NCBI GenBank assembly: GCA_030248295.1
Contig: JASANH010001668.1
Coordinates: 806,001-870,000 of the forward strand
From: Mesodorylaimus sp. YZB2_4
Lineage: Eukaryota > Nematoda > Enoplea > Dorylaimida > Dorylaimidae
DNA length: 64,000 nucleotides
Direction: 5' to 3'
Shown here: one piece after another, positions 14,216 to 26,559 of the stretch
Layout of the letters: every line of letters begins with the position of its first letter
How positions within the stretch are numbered: the stretch's first letter is position 1
The notes under the pieces: model-generated
Told to the model about the DNA's origin: nothing
Databases searched by the model: none
What the model saw: only the letters and a program-made list of their open reading frames with translations
Program-made: the position numbers and the translations under genes

Positions 14216-14553
14216 GAGAGATCCTTGGGCATCAAGATGGATGCTTCTCTGACAGCTGAAATCGATGCCCACGAAACCAATGAGCAGCGTAAGTCTATCT
14301 TCAGCAGAGTGCAGTGCGAGTGACTTGTATGTATCCCTGGGAGACTGGGTCACACGACGAGCGTACAGACTGCACTGAACTCAAATAAACAAGCAAAAGC
14401 AAAAACAGAGCCTATTCTTACCACGCTATAATTCAACGGCCCCTAGACTTACAAAACCTGTCAATAGCCAGCAGACAGAATACTGTATGATCATCAACGG
14501 CCAACTTCGCCAGAATACCGTTTTGACTCGAAGGAATTTTGAATTTCCCGCCG

Positions 14554-14562
14554 TATAAAATA
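14554..14562 (+). promoter_or_regulatory. TATA box upstream of STUB1/CHIP
   Basis: TATAAAATA lies 145 bp before the chosen CHIP start codon and just downstream of a GAATTTCCCGCC word. The spacing leaves room for a short unspliced leader. Inferred from sequence only. Confidence 0.45.
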
Positions 14563-14707
14563 AGCCTGCGCAAATGTGCGCACCGGCCCTAGTCATACTG
14601 TAGTATCCAGATTGCAGCAGCAAGCATGGCGCCAGTCGGCTGCCAAGAAAGAGCACCTGAAGCAAGGCGAGGTTCCACTTTTGTCTTTTCGATTTTTTCC
14701 TTCGAAA

Positions 14708-15553
14708 ATGCACTCTAGTTCACTATCGGCGGCGGACTTGAAAGAACAAGGGAATAATTACTTTTTGGCCCATCGTTACGAAGAAGCGATTAGCTGTTAC
14801 AACAAGGCAATCATAAAAAATTCTCAAGTTCCCACGTATTTTACTAATCGAGCCTTGTGTTATCTCCATTTGAAACAGTGGGATAAAGCTGGGCAAGATT
14901 GTCGTAAAGCATTGGAATTAGATCGTCGATCGGTGAAAGCTCATTTTTATTTGGGCAAAGCGTTAGTTCAACTGGAACAATACGATGAAGCCATCAAAGT
15001 TTTGACTCGTGCATTTGAGATTGCGAAAAATCAAAAAATGTTATTCGGCGATGAAATTACTGGCGTTTTGCGTTTAGCACGTCGCGAAAAATTTCGGTGC
15101 GAAGAAGAAAAACGTATATTAGAAGAAATCGAATTACAATCCTACATGAAACGCCTTATTTTGGAAGATAAAGAACGACAATTAAGAGCTTTGAAAACGG
15201 ACGGCGATGAACCGCCGACAAAACAAGAAGTTGACGATATCGAAGCAACAGCTGATAAAAATTCTCGCGAATTAGATTCCCTCTTCGCCCAAGTTGATGA
15301 CCGGCGTCGAAAACGCGATGTCCCCGATTATTTATGCGGTAAAATCAGTTTCGAACTAATGCGCGATCCAGTTATTACGCCCAGCGGAATAACTTATGAT
15401 CGGAAAGATATAATGGAACATTTGCAACGAGTCGGCCATTTCGATCCGGTCACTCGGTCACCACTGACCGCTGAACAGTTGATACCTAATTTGGCAATGA
15501 AAGAAGTCATTGATCACTTCTTGCAAGAAAACGAATGGGCAATCGACTACTGA
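14708..15553 (+). CDS. STUB1: E3 ubiquitin ligase and co-chaperone CHIP
   Basis: This 281-aa intronless ORF matches CHIP end to end. Three TPR repeats span about residues 9-110 ([32 protein letters not shown]). The Lys of DLKEQGN (K12) is the residue that clamps the C-terminal EEVD of Hsp70/Hsp90 in the family. A charged helical hairpin follows to about 205, then the U-box at 206-281 ([35 protein letters not shown]), which recruits the E2. I chose the internal ATG because the 44 upstream codons have no ATG and do not resemble CHIP. CHIP ubiquitinates chaperone-bound clients in the cytosol. Being a single exon, it could be a retrocopy, but the frame is intact and a TATA box precedes it. Confidence 0.95.
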   Translation: MHSSSLSAADLKEQGNNYFLAHRYEEAISCYNKAIIKNSQVPTYFTNRALCYLHLKQWDKAGQDCRKALELDRRSVKAHFYLGKALVQLEQYDEAIKVLTRAFEIAKNQKMLFGDEITGVLRLARREKFRCEEEKRILEEIELQSYMKRLILEDKERQLRALKTDGDEPPTKQEVDDIEATADKNSRELDSLFAQVDDRRRKRDVPDYLCGKISFELMRDPVITPSGITYDRKDIMEHLQRVGHFDPVTRSPLTAEQLIPNLAMKEVIDHFLQENEWAIDY

Positions 15554-15750
15554 ACTGTTTTTCCATCCTCTAAGATGGTGTGTAGCGGATATAAGTATGT
15601 ATCTATGGGTTTTCTAAAACAACGTTTGCATTTCGAAACCAACTTCTGTTTTTTATTTAATCAGTTCCGTGTAAATTTGAGGGATTTCGATTACAATAGC
15701 ATAACAACCGCACTAAGTTACACTCTGTCAAAATTCGTCATTGGAAATAT

Positions 15751-16043
15751 CTAATCGATTCGTGCTGCCAATCGATGCCCTGAAACAGAACGCACAGATC
15801 AAAATTAAGGCACTAATTGCAGTAACGACCCAAATGTAGGCGTCCTTATACGGTCACGCAGAGCGTACGACTCATGCGAGTAAGCCGGATCGCCATTCAC
15901 TATCAGCAGCACATAAAATCGACTTTGCATATGAGCAAATCGACGAAAGGATCGCTGCTTTTTATCGTCCCTATTCATCTCGTCACAACTCACTTTCAAA
16001 CGGTCATTCGCCTGGCTGGCACTCGATGCATCGACCACACCAT
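15751..16043 (-). CDS. Two C-terminal exons of an unrecognised minus-strand gene, convergent with STUB1
   Basis: Exon 16043-15852 follows TTTTTCAG and ends at GTATAAG. A 72-nt intron ending TTCTGTTTCAG leads to exon 15779-15751, which closes with TAG after LAARID. The joined frame is open and gives a 73-residue tail rich in Lys, Arg and Asp (NRDDKKQRSF, NGDPAYSHES). I do not recognise it. The NGDPAYS part (about 15845-15905) is related in DNA to degraded segments near 21.2 and 25.65 kb, so it may belong to the repeated unit rather than to a unique gene. The upstream exons were not found. Its end lies about 200 bp from the CHIP stop. Confidence 0.3.
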
Positions 16044-17035
16044 CTGAAAAAGGTCATTTGTCAAACTGCTGCGGACTATCCATCAAGACGACTCTTACAC
16101 AACACACCTGACATGAGTCATACTCATCACCTGTGCATACAATGACAGCGCATTAATATCCTCAGCACGGGCGTGAAATAAACCAAGGCATATGGCGCAT
16201 ATTGAAGCAAGACACGTCACTGACAGCCTGAAGGTACTGATAATAAACTGCTGACTTACCGTTGCACCTGCCTCTCAACCACCCCCATCCATATATGGTG
16301 GCTGCACTCGAGATTATTACATCGCCTGCTCTTCAAATTACCATGCGACTTACTGAATAATCTATTTCTCAGCGCATACCCTGAAAAGTCCAACAATTCT
16401 GTACTTATCATGAGCACCTATCTCGAACCCCCACCTATCACACAGGTGTTGCAAGCCCGTGGAATCAACATACGCTGATCTGAATGCATATGCCGACCTC
16501 CCAAACTAGCATTTCTATCGCAAAGACATGGCACAGAAGCGGCTGGACGTTAACGCCAGCTCCTACGGCTAGGATCTTTGCAGGGGTACAAAGGGGACTG
16601 GTTTAGCACAGTTCACAGAGCTGACCATACTGCATTGAGGGCATACCCTCCCTAGCAGCCTGCATGTCAATCGGACATCTCGTACAAACAAAGCCTTTTT
16701 ATGATCCCATACCTTTGCCCCTCATGCGAATCTTTTCGAATCGCCACTCCTGCGCTGACCATCGATGCCGTCTTCTACACTTCGTCCCAGGCCTTGAAAA
16801 AAAACAGGTTTTTCGATTTATTCTCTCCCAGCTATCATTCTGCATCCACATCTAGCCATCCCCAGTCAAGCTTATTGCGTTCTGGAGTTTCAATGTGTAC
16901 AGTAAGCACACCAGCACCCAGCCACACTGCTTAGTGATCGACCGACTACCCTGCGATTTCTACACTCCTCAAACTCCTAAACCTGACCTGGTACGGGTTC
17001 CTTTTTTCATATTACGGGCCCTTTTTGCCTTGAGC

Positions 17036-17403
17036 TAGCCAGAAGTCAAACCTTATAAGCAGGGCTGTGCGGGGACCAGCTTTCACGGCAGAGTCCCTCT
17101 GCGTGTCTCAACTAGAAGCACCTTCTGAACTGGACACCGACTTCCTCGACAGCAGGTGGGCTGTGAACCCTGTCGGGGTTCGACAGCCGAGACTGTCCAC
17201 TCGTTTGGCTTCCGTCTCTCCACTTGGCGCACCACGACGGTGTCTGGTGAGTCAATCACGGCCTGGCGTGCCAGGTCAGCGAGGGTTTATGGTTCACAAA
17301 CCGACCTCCATCACCGGGAATTAAACCCGAAACGACTCCAGTCACTCGCTCCCAAGCAACACGGAGAGACAAATGCCGAACCGCTGCACCACCGCGGCTG
17401 CAG
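17036..17403 (-). repeat. tRNA-derived SINE, family B, reverse copy
   Basis: The reverse complement starts GCAGCCGCGGTGGTGCAGCG, carries a B-box-like segment near 17320-17335 and ends TTATAAGGTTTGACTTCTGG. It aligns over nearly its full length with the plus-strand copy at 35459-35862. Confidence 0.75.
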
Positions 17404-18794
17404 CCTGGTAAGGGTTGGCAGCCTCAGTAGCGTGACAGTCAAAGGTGTTTGTCACACTTCGCTTGGCAGAGCTTGAAACAGCACGACTGAGAACGTCATG
17501 CAGCCAGGCCCTACATTAGCTCCGATATCCTAACCCACCCAGTCCCAGTGGGTTTTTTGGGCTCGGTCGGGTGTTATGTCCATAGGTGCGGGCTTGGGCT
17601 GTTTGGAGTGGCCAAAACTTCGTGGTTGGGTTAGGCCGACTAGGCGAACACAGTAAGCCTAACGTTTTTAAAGCCCCGCCAAATCATGACTGCGAATTTT
17701 ATTTGCAGATCCTTAGCTTTTTATGATGCCAAACACAATTTTTTATTGACGTTTTGATAAAGTTAGTTTTCTCGAACTTTGACAACGAATTTTTTCGAGC
17801 TTTGCAGACATGTTGTAACAAGGGCGGGTTAGGTTAAACTTCAGACCTAATGCCTGACGGGGCGACTCACCCTTCACCCCTTCAAGGGTGGGAGACCCTC
17901 AAACGGGGCCCCGGCCGGATATGGTTATCCCAAGTACTGACTTTGCGGAGTAGCGACTAACATTCGCTCCTGCCCAGCATGCCTCGTGATGGATCCGAGT
18001 TCATGGCAAGACAGGATCCCTCCCCTAAAACGACCAGGATGGGTGAAGAAGGGTGACCAGGCCCAGGTCCAGAGGACCGACGGAAACTGAACACCAGCAA
18101 ATGAAACTCGTTTATGCACCACTTTTTCTTCCACCCACCACATCCTCTGTGAGATAAAAAACCACTGACTCGACTTGGGCTTGACAGCTATACATGGTCC
18201 CCCCAACTTGCAACCATTATCGCACATTTTAGAACCCTGCCAAGACCTGTCCTTCATCTATTCAAGAAACCAGCTTACTTACCTTCAGCCGACCCAAATG
18301 ACTATTTTGCGCTAGAAACGCAGAAGTTTATTGTCCACGTTCCATGCATTCGGCTATCCTTGAACAGAAAACATGGAATTAGTGAAACATTGAACAGAGC
18401 ACTATGACCAACAATAAAACTTCAAGTGTGGCATGAAGGTCCGACAGAGCACGCGGGCGAAAATGCACTACTCTGACGTATAAAACGTGCACTTCTATAG
18501 CAAAGCTCTCCAAATGAGGCTGGCTGATACAACCGCCAACCCCATTCTGGACTATCTTTGCACCACGTCTGGTTCTCCTCGCTAGCATCCCCTCAAAACT
18601 GTTAGGGCACTAGAGCTATCGAGCCAGGCAAAATTTTGCAGTTTGTCCACTTCTGTGAGAACAAGCTGGGTTCAGGACAACTCGACACTTCTTTCAGCAT
18701 GTATGACTAAAAACCTTTCAGCCCAAGAAAACCGAAAAAGTCGCAACTCAGCGAATAAGAATCGTTATAATAGAAATCATTTCTACTCCGCTAC

Positions 18795-19216
18795 CTTTTG
18801 TTATAATCAGGCTAATCGATCGATCAAAGCATATTTCGTCTTTTGACATTTTGACTGGCTGCAACAGTCGATTGTCCACAAACTGGTCACAAGTAGATCT
18901 TAAATATGGTACCACTGATTGCAGCCTACAGCACAAAAAAGCTTGAAAAGTTACTGTACAGCTAGTGCGCGTAGAAAATTTCTTTCAGTTTTCTACTTCC
19001 TGCAGAAGAAAATTTCTGCTTTCTTTTTAAACCACATAAGGTAAGTTTTCTCATTGAATATCAAAAGCCATGGAGCAGCCTTACTCTTTATAATGTAGTT
19101 TTAAGTTCAAATACATGACACGAGCCATTCATCATTCTTACCTGCCCAACAAGAAATCATAATATTTTCGATCTATCGCTTGGCCATCCACACGATTTCA
19201 ATTTGCAATGCAGTGT
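18795..19216 (-). pseudogene. Two exon-like segments in unit B
   Basis: 19216-19142 lies between TTGATTTCAG and GTAAGA and would encode a tidy 25-residue segment (IEIVWMAK then IDRKYYDFLLG). That needs a one-base shift, because a TAG interrupts the frame after MAKR. 18858-18795 lies between TGTTGCAG and a weak GTAGCG donor and reads SKDEICFDRSISLI. A degraded relative of the second lies near 23.2 kb and has stops. These look like remains of a spliced minus-strand gene. The product is not recognised. Confidence 0.25.
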
Positions 19217-21495
19217 CTGAAATCAACAAGACCCTACCTCATCAATAAATTTTAGAACCTACAATATACATAGATGGGCTCTAATCTCGTGTAGCATACG
19301 CAATTAGCAAGGCCCGCTTTCGAGATGCGGGCCTTGCAGTACTTATTGTATGCATCGATATTGCAAAGTTGAGCATAGAAGTGGCCAGTCTAAATCGCCG
19401 ACTCCTACAAGAAGCCCTTTGCTTGCGTTGGGGCCCCAACAGCGGTCCATAACGATTCGGCGCCAGGTCATCTCGGTGCCGACGCTTAGGCGCAGGGTCA
19501 TTTTGGGGCCCTCCAGCAAAAAGCGGTCTTTGGGGCATCCGAAAACCGGGGACCATTTTTACAATCGGTACGGTGCGTTTCAATTTTAGGACATGCGTTG
19601 GGGGCAAAAAGCTGCCACTGGGTTTTTCAGGGCCTGGGCATTATCACTTTCATTCCAGCATCAACCGATCCTACCCCAGGGCTAGATCCCAGTCCCGATC
19701 CAATCTGGTTCAAAAAAAGATTGGTGGGGGGGATGACATGTTTGGCACTGCCTGGCACGAACTTGCTCTGTTTCCTTGCTGTCACTCTGTCAGATTATTC
19801 AACACGACACAGGAGAATTAATCAGCGCCATAAGTGGGATTGAATGCTGATGTGAGAGGAAAACGGGATTTTCTCATGAAATAGTAAACCACACCGTATC
19901 ATTTTCCAGCAAACAGAGCACAAAAAATTTTAGTTGCCTATATGGTCGATCCAGCAGCTGGATCGGCGCGGCCGGATCGGTCCGATGCTGGAATTTTATT
20001 AGCTTCCGAGTATAAAGCAAAAAAAATGATGACATACAGTATAGCAAGTTAGTCTATTTGAAAGCTACGTGCTAAACCACGCAAATACTCAGCCATTGGA
20101 CCTCGCCAAAGGTCCAATTGAGTATTTGCCGGGTTCGCGCACACCTGCCCCTCCACTGGACTGTAATTTAGTGAACTGTATGTTACAGTTTTAAGCTTTA
20201 TGCCCGGAAGCTAATAAAAGCAATAACGGCCTGGACCAGAAAAATTAAAAGCACCAGTGGCTGCTTTTTGCCTTAACACACGTCCTAAGGTTAACACGCA
20301 TCTACCGGCTGTGAAAATATTCCCCCCCCCCCGGTTTCCAGATGCCCAAAAGACCGCTTTTTGCTTGTGGGGCGCCGAAACATCGGCGCCGAAACGTCCT
20401 GCTTCGCTCCAACAGTTGCTAGGTGCAGATGAGCCATGATCAGAACATGCACTAACCTGGTCTAATCTTGGTAAACCGAACCAACGTGAGCTGAGACGAA
20501 GGCTGAGGGCGAACCACCAGTCAAAACGCAGCTGCTTGAGAGACGATCACATAGCGAGGCGTGATCAGATCAAACACCCTGCAAAGTAGAGTCTTGCTGT
20601 CACGAAAGACTACATTGATTCAGCAACCCCGAAACCTAGCATCCAGATAAGACTCCCTGAATCCCAACGGTTTGATGATTCAGCTCTCCAGTTTCTATCC
20701 CGCACACTAAACCCAAGCTTGGCCCTCATTTCTCACTACCCCAAGCTCTCCCCCGTTTAATTTCACTGTCGCTTGTGCAATGGTCACTGCATGCTGATAC
20801 GAATGCATGCCATGTACCGGCATGCACAAGCTTTTATATCGCAAAGTTGACAAAAGAGCCGGCTAAACCAAATGCCGACTCAATTCCAGAAGCTTTGCTC
20901 ACTTATAGCAAGTCAAGTACAAAACCTTGGCTCTCACCCAAAACCTACCCAAACTGAGAAAGGTACTTTACCATTCTCATAGCCGATCAATCCTGGGATT
21001 CCCGAAATTGCCCGCCACGATACTCGCACTGCTTTCGAGTCTTCTCCAAGTCCAGGAGCTTCAAGTTGGGTCAGCAAGCGAGTGATAAAACCTAAAAATG
21101 CAGTCATGCACAGCGTATTCGGAATCCAAGGCACCGTGCTGGCTTGATACTCAACATTCGCTGGGAGGGCAGTACTGTCGGTGTCCTTTTACGGTCTCGC
21201 ACCGCGTGAAGACGGAAGCGAGGAAGCCGGATCACCTTTTTTATTAGCAGTTTTATAAATAAGATTTGCAACCAGCAAACCGATACATAATAAAACTGCT
21301 GGGCTGCCTATGCACTGAACAGAAGTGGTAGTGAAGACTTTATTTTTCTCTCACCCATCAAAAAGGATTAAAGTTTCAAGTAGACCCAATGCAATATTCG
21401 ATAAATCTACCCTGCCCTGGAGCCTACTATGCACCTGTGCAACAACGTACCCAAGATACACGTTACTCAACCCAGGCACAACGATACACAGAGAG

Positions 21496-21860
21496 CCGCG
21501 GTGGCTCAGGTGGGCGTTGGGACTGGGATTGCTTGGCCCAGCAACCCTGACCGGAGGCCGCAGTTCTGTTCCAGCTGAGGACGGCAGTTTAGTAAGTCCG
21601 TCGCTGGCCTTGAACACCTGGCTCTGGGCGACTCACCCGGTACCGTCAAGTGGCGGACGCCAAACTAGTAGAGAATCAGGACACTGAATCCCGAAAACAC
21701 CAGTCGGGAAGTCCAGTATCGACCGGGTGTGCTGGCGCAGAAAGCCCTCGTGTGGAGACACACACAGGGAAGCTGTCTTGTGAGCTGGTCGCCTCATGGC
21801 CCCGCTTATCATAATATGACTGCTGGTCGGCTATAGGCAAAACGGGCTGGAAGTCCCGTG
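21496..21860 (+). repeat. Diverged SINE family B copy
   Basis: It starts AGAGCCGCGGTGGC. It keeps GACTCACCCGGTACCG, GCCCTCGTGTGGA and CTGGTCGGCTATAGGCAAAA in the family order, but other parts are replaced or rearranged. An old or composite copy. Confidence 0.45.
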
Positions 21861-22129
21861 GGCAACTGGCGGCACGGGGCCCACCCCCAGAAATTTTTTT
21901 ATAAAATCAACGATACACAATACGTCGAGACTTGCCACTGCTGGCAGGTTGCTAGTACTTACACATTCACAAAGCACGGCCACGTGGCTTCGAGTCATCT
22001 ACCCGTTGAATCGGCCAATCCACTGACCGATTTTGAAACGACTGATCCTGTTCCTTCCTTGGTTAGCCTGAAAAATCATACCATCGATTCCGCAGCTGGC
22101 AACACACGCATACAAACTAGTGTTTCAAA

Positions 22130-25100
22130 TGCAGTAAAGTCTGCGAAAGCCGGCCTGTATGCCCATGCTACTAATAAACAAGCATTTCTATCGCCAAGAA
22201 CAAGCACACGAACGGCTGGACAAAAAAGCCAGCTCCTTTGGGTTGGATCATCGCAGAAAGCACTGGTTTTGTACAGTATAAGCATGCCATAAAGCGTTCT
22301 GTGGGAGTAGAACAGTGAAAACTACGCGCCCATCAGACAGGATATCTTGTCCCCTCATATCGTTTCCACGACCCCATTATCAACTGTGCATTCCCAGCTG
22401 ACCCCACCTTTGCTCATCATCGCCAGTTTTTGCGAGTCGACATTCCCCTCCCACATCGTCCTGCCCTCTGCAGCCCCTTCCGTAATAGGTCCACAAAACA
22501 ATAAACCAGGCTACTTACTCTCTGTCGACCCAAAATGGCAGTCTTTAGAGCCAGGTACAATGCATCTTCATTGCCCACACTACGTATTCGGCTCTCCTAT
22601 AACAGAAAATACAGTATGGCCATAATTCGCGAAACATGAGACAAGGATCCAATAACCACCCATCCTACTTCAAGTGTTGCATGCCTATCAGTCGGAGCAC
22701 GCGGGCGAACATGCATGCTCTGACAACAAATATGCACTTCTATAGCAAAGCCTATGCTGAATGGAGCTGGCTGACCAAACTGCCAACCCCATCCCTTACC
22801 ATCTTTGCATCATGTCTGCTTTATCCTCACTGGCTTCACCTAAGAAAACTCTGCTAGGCAAGAATACATGGGCGAGACAGGGCCAACCAAGCCGCGCTAG
22901 CTGGGTCCTCGGGTCTGGAAAACTCGACTTAACAAAATGATCAAAACTAATCCAGCGCATAAGAGCGTGAGAAATTTATCCTGGAATTTCAAAAAATGTC
23001 CAGAGCAGCCCCCCCACCAAGAAGGCGGCCATCAAGCTTGCCAGCTTTTATCATTCTCACCCATGAATGATATCTAGCCTTCCAATACGAGACAGAGAAA
23101 TACCTGAGAGCTCAGCAATGAGGACCGTCATAACTATTGTGTCTTCTTCATAGGCTGTGCACATGCCATACCTTTTCTTGCTAATCGGGCTTCAGGCCAA
23201 TCGATCAATCAAGATTATTTTGACTTTGCATTGCAGTAATCGATTGTTTGATCCCAACAGGTAAAACTGAAAATAGAATTATTTATTGGTTGCATTAAAA
23301 ATCAACGAAAAGTTATTTCAAGAGTTGCTACATGGACAATGTGCACTGGGATTTTTCTTTAGAGGGCCACTGACACGCTCGGAGGAAGCGAAACTGTGAA
23401 AAAATACAAAAATTTCAGCCATTTTGGACAAGCCTTTGGCGTAAAAAGTCGCCAGACAGTTTCAAATCCTGATTACTGCAAAAATGAAAGTGCAAAAGCA
23501 GGTTTGGTATGTTTAGCGCAAATGCACCCCGAATTCCTACTCTAGAAAGCGCACAATATTCGTCCGTACGTAGCAGCCTTGTGGGGTCCGATTTCATGTA
23601 GTATACGCCCCCATCAACAGCATCCGAAACTGGGGGGGGGGGGGGGGGGGGTGTCAATTTTGTAATGTTAAAATTTTGAAAAACGGGTCTGACCCTCCTC
23701 TAGACAAGCCAAACATTAGTGACCCCGTATGGGAAAGCTAAGGAAACCCCGACCCCCTCCCTCATTCTCGATGAGCCAAAAGTTGGTGAGCCCCACCGCA
23801 ATCCTGACTCAGCCGCGACTTATGGCGCGGCAGGGTCTGGACCAAGGGTGCCAGTATACAGGGACAAGCTATAAAGTGCAAGTCACATTCTCGAAGTGAA
23901 GAAAAATCAGCGAACAGGGTGTAACTTTATAGGAGTCAGCTCGCTGATAATCAAATATTTTTTAATTTGCCGCGCCCACTGATGCTCAGGTGCAAGAAAC
24001 TTATGACACTCGGGAGGTAAACTTAGCTAGCACAGTGAGAGGTTTGCGCGAAACGCCTCTCATTGAGTTTTGCTTGCGCGGAATAACCGATATTCAAGGA
24101 GCTATCACAACATGATCACAGAGGACTGAACTTCACTGCCGGCCAGACTGTCAGACTTGAAACTTGTGCCCCTGCTAGAAAACGGGGACGCTACAACCAG
24201 CGTGAGACCTTCTCTGTCGAATGAATATTGCTGCCTCCAAACCGTGTGTGCAAGCAACGGAATGCAGTACGATCACAGGGCTCAGGGTGAGCAGGGTTGG
24301 TTCCGGTTTGAAAACCTGTGCGAAAAACCTGCGAAAATCAGGGAAAATAAAAATCTTTGAGCCAAAATCAGCAAAAACTAAAAAATTGCATTCCAGGGTT
24401 CAAGTTGTTAAAATTCAGAGGATAATTTTGATTTTTGCCTAGAAAACATGTAAAAATCAGGGGGAAAAATAATCTTCCAGGGAAAACTTGAGGGTTGCAT
24501 TTCGAGGTTACAAATTGGGAAACTGAGAAAATTTCAATCATCTTACGCGCCGTGTGTGAACCTTATTAATGAAACAAGTTTATAACGCATTGGTGAAAAA
24601 TTTGTGTTTTTGCTTCCTGGACCCTCGTTTAAGGCCTTAAAAAAATTGTAGACTCCCCTCTGGCCGAGCGCTAGGTTTCGGATGCTGCCCATCAACGCCA
24701 GCTCACAAGATGCGGGCATTGCAGCAAGCATACGCATTGATATTGCAAATTTTGGAAATGGAAGTGGCCAATCTAAATCGCCAACCCCTACAAGATAGCC
24801 TTGGCTCATGTTGAAAGAGGCCCCAACAGCTGTCTGGTGCAGATGAGTCACGATCAGACGACATACTCACCCACCTGGTCTCATCTTGGTAAATCCTGCC
24901 AACGTGAGCTGACGTGAGACTGGCTAGGCAAACCACCAGTTGGGTGAGAGACGACCAGATAGCAAGGAGTGATCAGATAGACCTCTCTGCAAAGTGGAGT
25001 GTTGACTTGCTATAACGGAGACTACAGGGACCCAGCAGCAAGCCTGAAACCTACTGTAGCATGCGGACAAGACTACCTGAATCCCAATGGTTTGATGATT

Positions 25101-25700
25101 CAGCTGCCCAGTTTTAATTCCTACAGTAGCTAAAACTAACCTGCTCGTCATTCGCTCATACCCCAAGCTGCTTTTTGTTTAGTTATCCTATCGCTGTCGC
25201 TTGTGCCATGGTCACTGCACGCTGGTCCAAATGCATGCGATGCGCCGAGATTCACAAGATTTGTATATCGCAAAGTCGATGAAAGAGCTGGCTACACCAA
25301 CTGCCAACGCAATTTGCCAGACTTTGCTTTAAATGACAAACTGAGACTAAGTTATTTTTCGACTCATTCTCAGATTCAGAATTCACCGAAATCGAAATTG
25401 CACATACTTTACCATGCTCATAGCCGATCGATCGTGGGATTATTGAAATCGCCCATCACAATACTGCCAGTTGCAGTTTTCTCCGAGGCCAGACGATTCA
25501 GTTCGGCCTGAGAGAGCGCCGACTTATAAGATCTGAAAATGAATGTTACAGTGCGAAGTATTCAAAATTCAGAAGCCAAAACATGGAGCAGGCTTCAATC
25601 TCAACATTCGCTGGGAGGGCAGCACTGTCGGGTTCCTTTTACGATCTTACTTCGGGTAAAAACGGAAGCGAAAAAGCCGGGTCGCCTTTTTCAATAGCTT
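22130..25700. repeat. Decayed tandem duplication, unit A
   Basis: This is the partner of the unit at 16.45-21.26 kb. Starts of matching blocks are offset by about 4.1-5.7 kb, because both units have gained or lost sequence. Its right end overlaps the exon 25532-25413 of the unrecognised gene described next, so gene material is part of the duplicated unit. A run of about 20 G lies at 23632-23651. A dispersed AAAATCAGGGAAAA repeat lies at 24290-24520. Confidence 0.6.
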
Positions 25701-26422
25701 AATTTAGACATGAACAACCAAACGCGGGATTCAAAATTCCTGTTTTCCCAGGTTTTCCAGAAACTTTTAGGAACCTGCCTTTGCTAGGTTTCCCAACCTC
25801 GTATTGACCCTGCCGGTTGCCGATGTTGCAACTCAGAAATATAAGATACATAAAAAGGGCTATACTTTCTTAAAAAGGATAAAAATTTTTTGCCTAAACA
25901 CTATGGAAGAATGGAAGCAGGCCTTCTTCCGGAATTCCCCTTTGCAATCAACCGAGAAAAACGATTTTTGTTGCCGCTCTATCAATTGCAGTTTAGAGGA
26001 CAGAACATAGCCTATGTACCTTTCTGTATGTCATGTTAAAGTGGCTTACCGAAGGCTCATTCCTTCGAGATCACTTGAGCTCCAGTCAAGATCATTGGCT
26101 GAAAAAAAATAGCGGCTAAAAAAGCTGTTAAAAGAGCCAACTGAACAGGACCAGACTTACTCAGGCCTAAAAGCTTTTGGCATGGTAGAGTATCAGCGCG
26201 CTGCGTAAAAGAAGTTAAGCATTTCGAAACAACGGCTGGGATTCGAAAATATTCACGGCAGACAAACTGAACTAAACAAAGAGAAGGAAGAAACGACGTG
26301 AAATGCCAGGCGGACAAAAGAAAAAAAATAAAATTCCCCCTGGAATCCCCCCCACGGGGAAAAATTTCCAGGAGGGAAAACCAAGGGGCGCCCAAAGTCC
26401 AGGACTTGTCCAAGGCGGCCAT
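25413..26422 (-). CDS. Small multi-exon gene, product not recognised
   Basis: Three exons with good signals join in frame: 26235-26161 (after AATCCCAG, donor GTAAGT), 26098-26050 (after TTTTTTTCAG, donor GTAAGC) and 25532-25413 (after ATTTTCAG, donor GTAAAG). A likely first exon starts at the ATG at 26422 in a strong context (ACAATGGCCGCC), but its donor is uncertain. The protein reads FTQRADTLPCQKLLGL, NDLDWSSSDLEGMSLRSYKS, ALSQAELNRLASEK, GDFNNPTIDRL. In-frame TGA at 25418-25420 ends it about 5 nt before the last donor, so the gene either stops there (roughly 95-100 aa) or the exon is broken. No family is recognised. It lies downstream of URB2 on the same strand. Confidence 0.4.
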
Positions 26423-26559
26423 TGTTCGCGTCCCAAAGAGAAACCAAAAACAAAACTCTACCGCACACCAAACTGGTGTGCGTAAAGTATAGTTTCAGGT
26501 TAAAGGTAGGTCGAAATCTGCACTTCGGGAGCTTTGGGGTGACAAGGTTCGGAAAGTTT

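Larger units (their letters stand above)
16450..21260. repeat. Decayed tandem duplication, unit B
   Basis: Ordered blocks here recur in the same order and orientation at 22.1-25.7 kb. Examples are 16500-16580 with 22180-22250 (GCATTTCTATCGC, ACGGCTGGAC), 18290-18600 with 22510-22850 (GAGCACGCGGGCGAA, TGCACTTCTATAGCAAAGC), 18780-18960 with 23160-23330, and 19320-19400 with 24710-24800 (CTAAATCGCC). Further pairs are 20400-20500 with 24820-24910, 20780-20900 with 25200-25310, and 20970-21230 with 25400-25690. Insertions, including a SINE at 17.0 kb, make this unit longer. No intact gene is seen inside. Confidence 0.65.

Noticed and set aside
14576..14707. 44 codons in frame upstream of the CHIP ATG
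   Set aside because: They begin at GTG, contain no ATG and do not resemble CHIP; treated as leader sequence.
15781..15851. A hydrophobic frame (VVTAISALILICAFCF) as a membrane span
   Set aside because: It lies within a 72-nt segment with a textbook donor and TTCTGTTTCAG acceptor, so it is probably an intron.
23632..23651. G run as a biological signal
   Set aside because: Several C or G runs occur near 5380, 20322, 31971, 40837 and 45709; most likely slippage tracts or assembly artefacts.
25413..25532. GDFNNP segment as a LINE endonuclease motif (GDFN)
   Set aside because: Splice signals and phase link it to two neighbouring exons, and no other endonuclease or reverse transcriptase motif is nearby.
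26057..26422. Single 121-codon frame read straight through
   Set aside because: It runs across two clear introns; the spliced exons make a better model.
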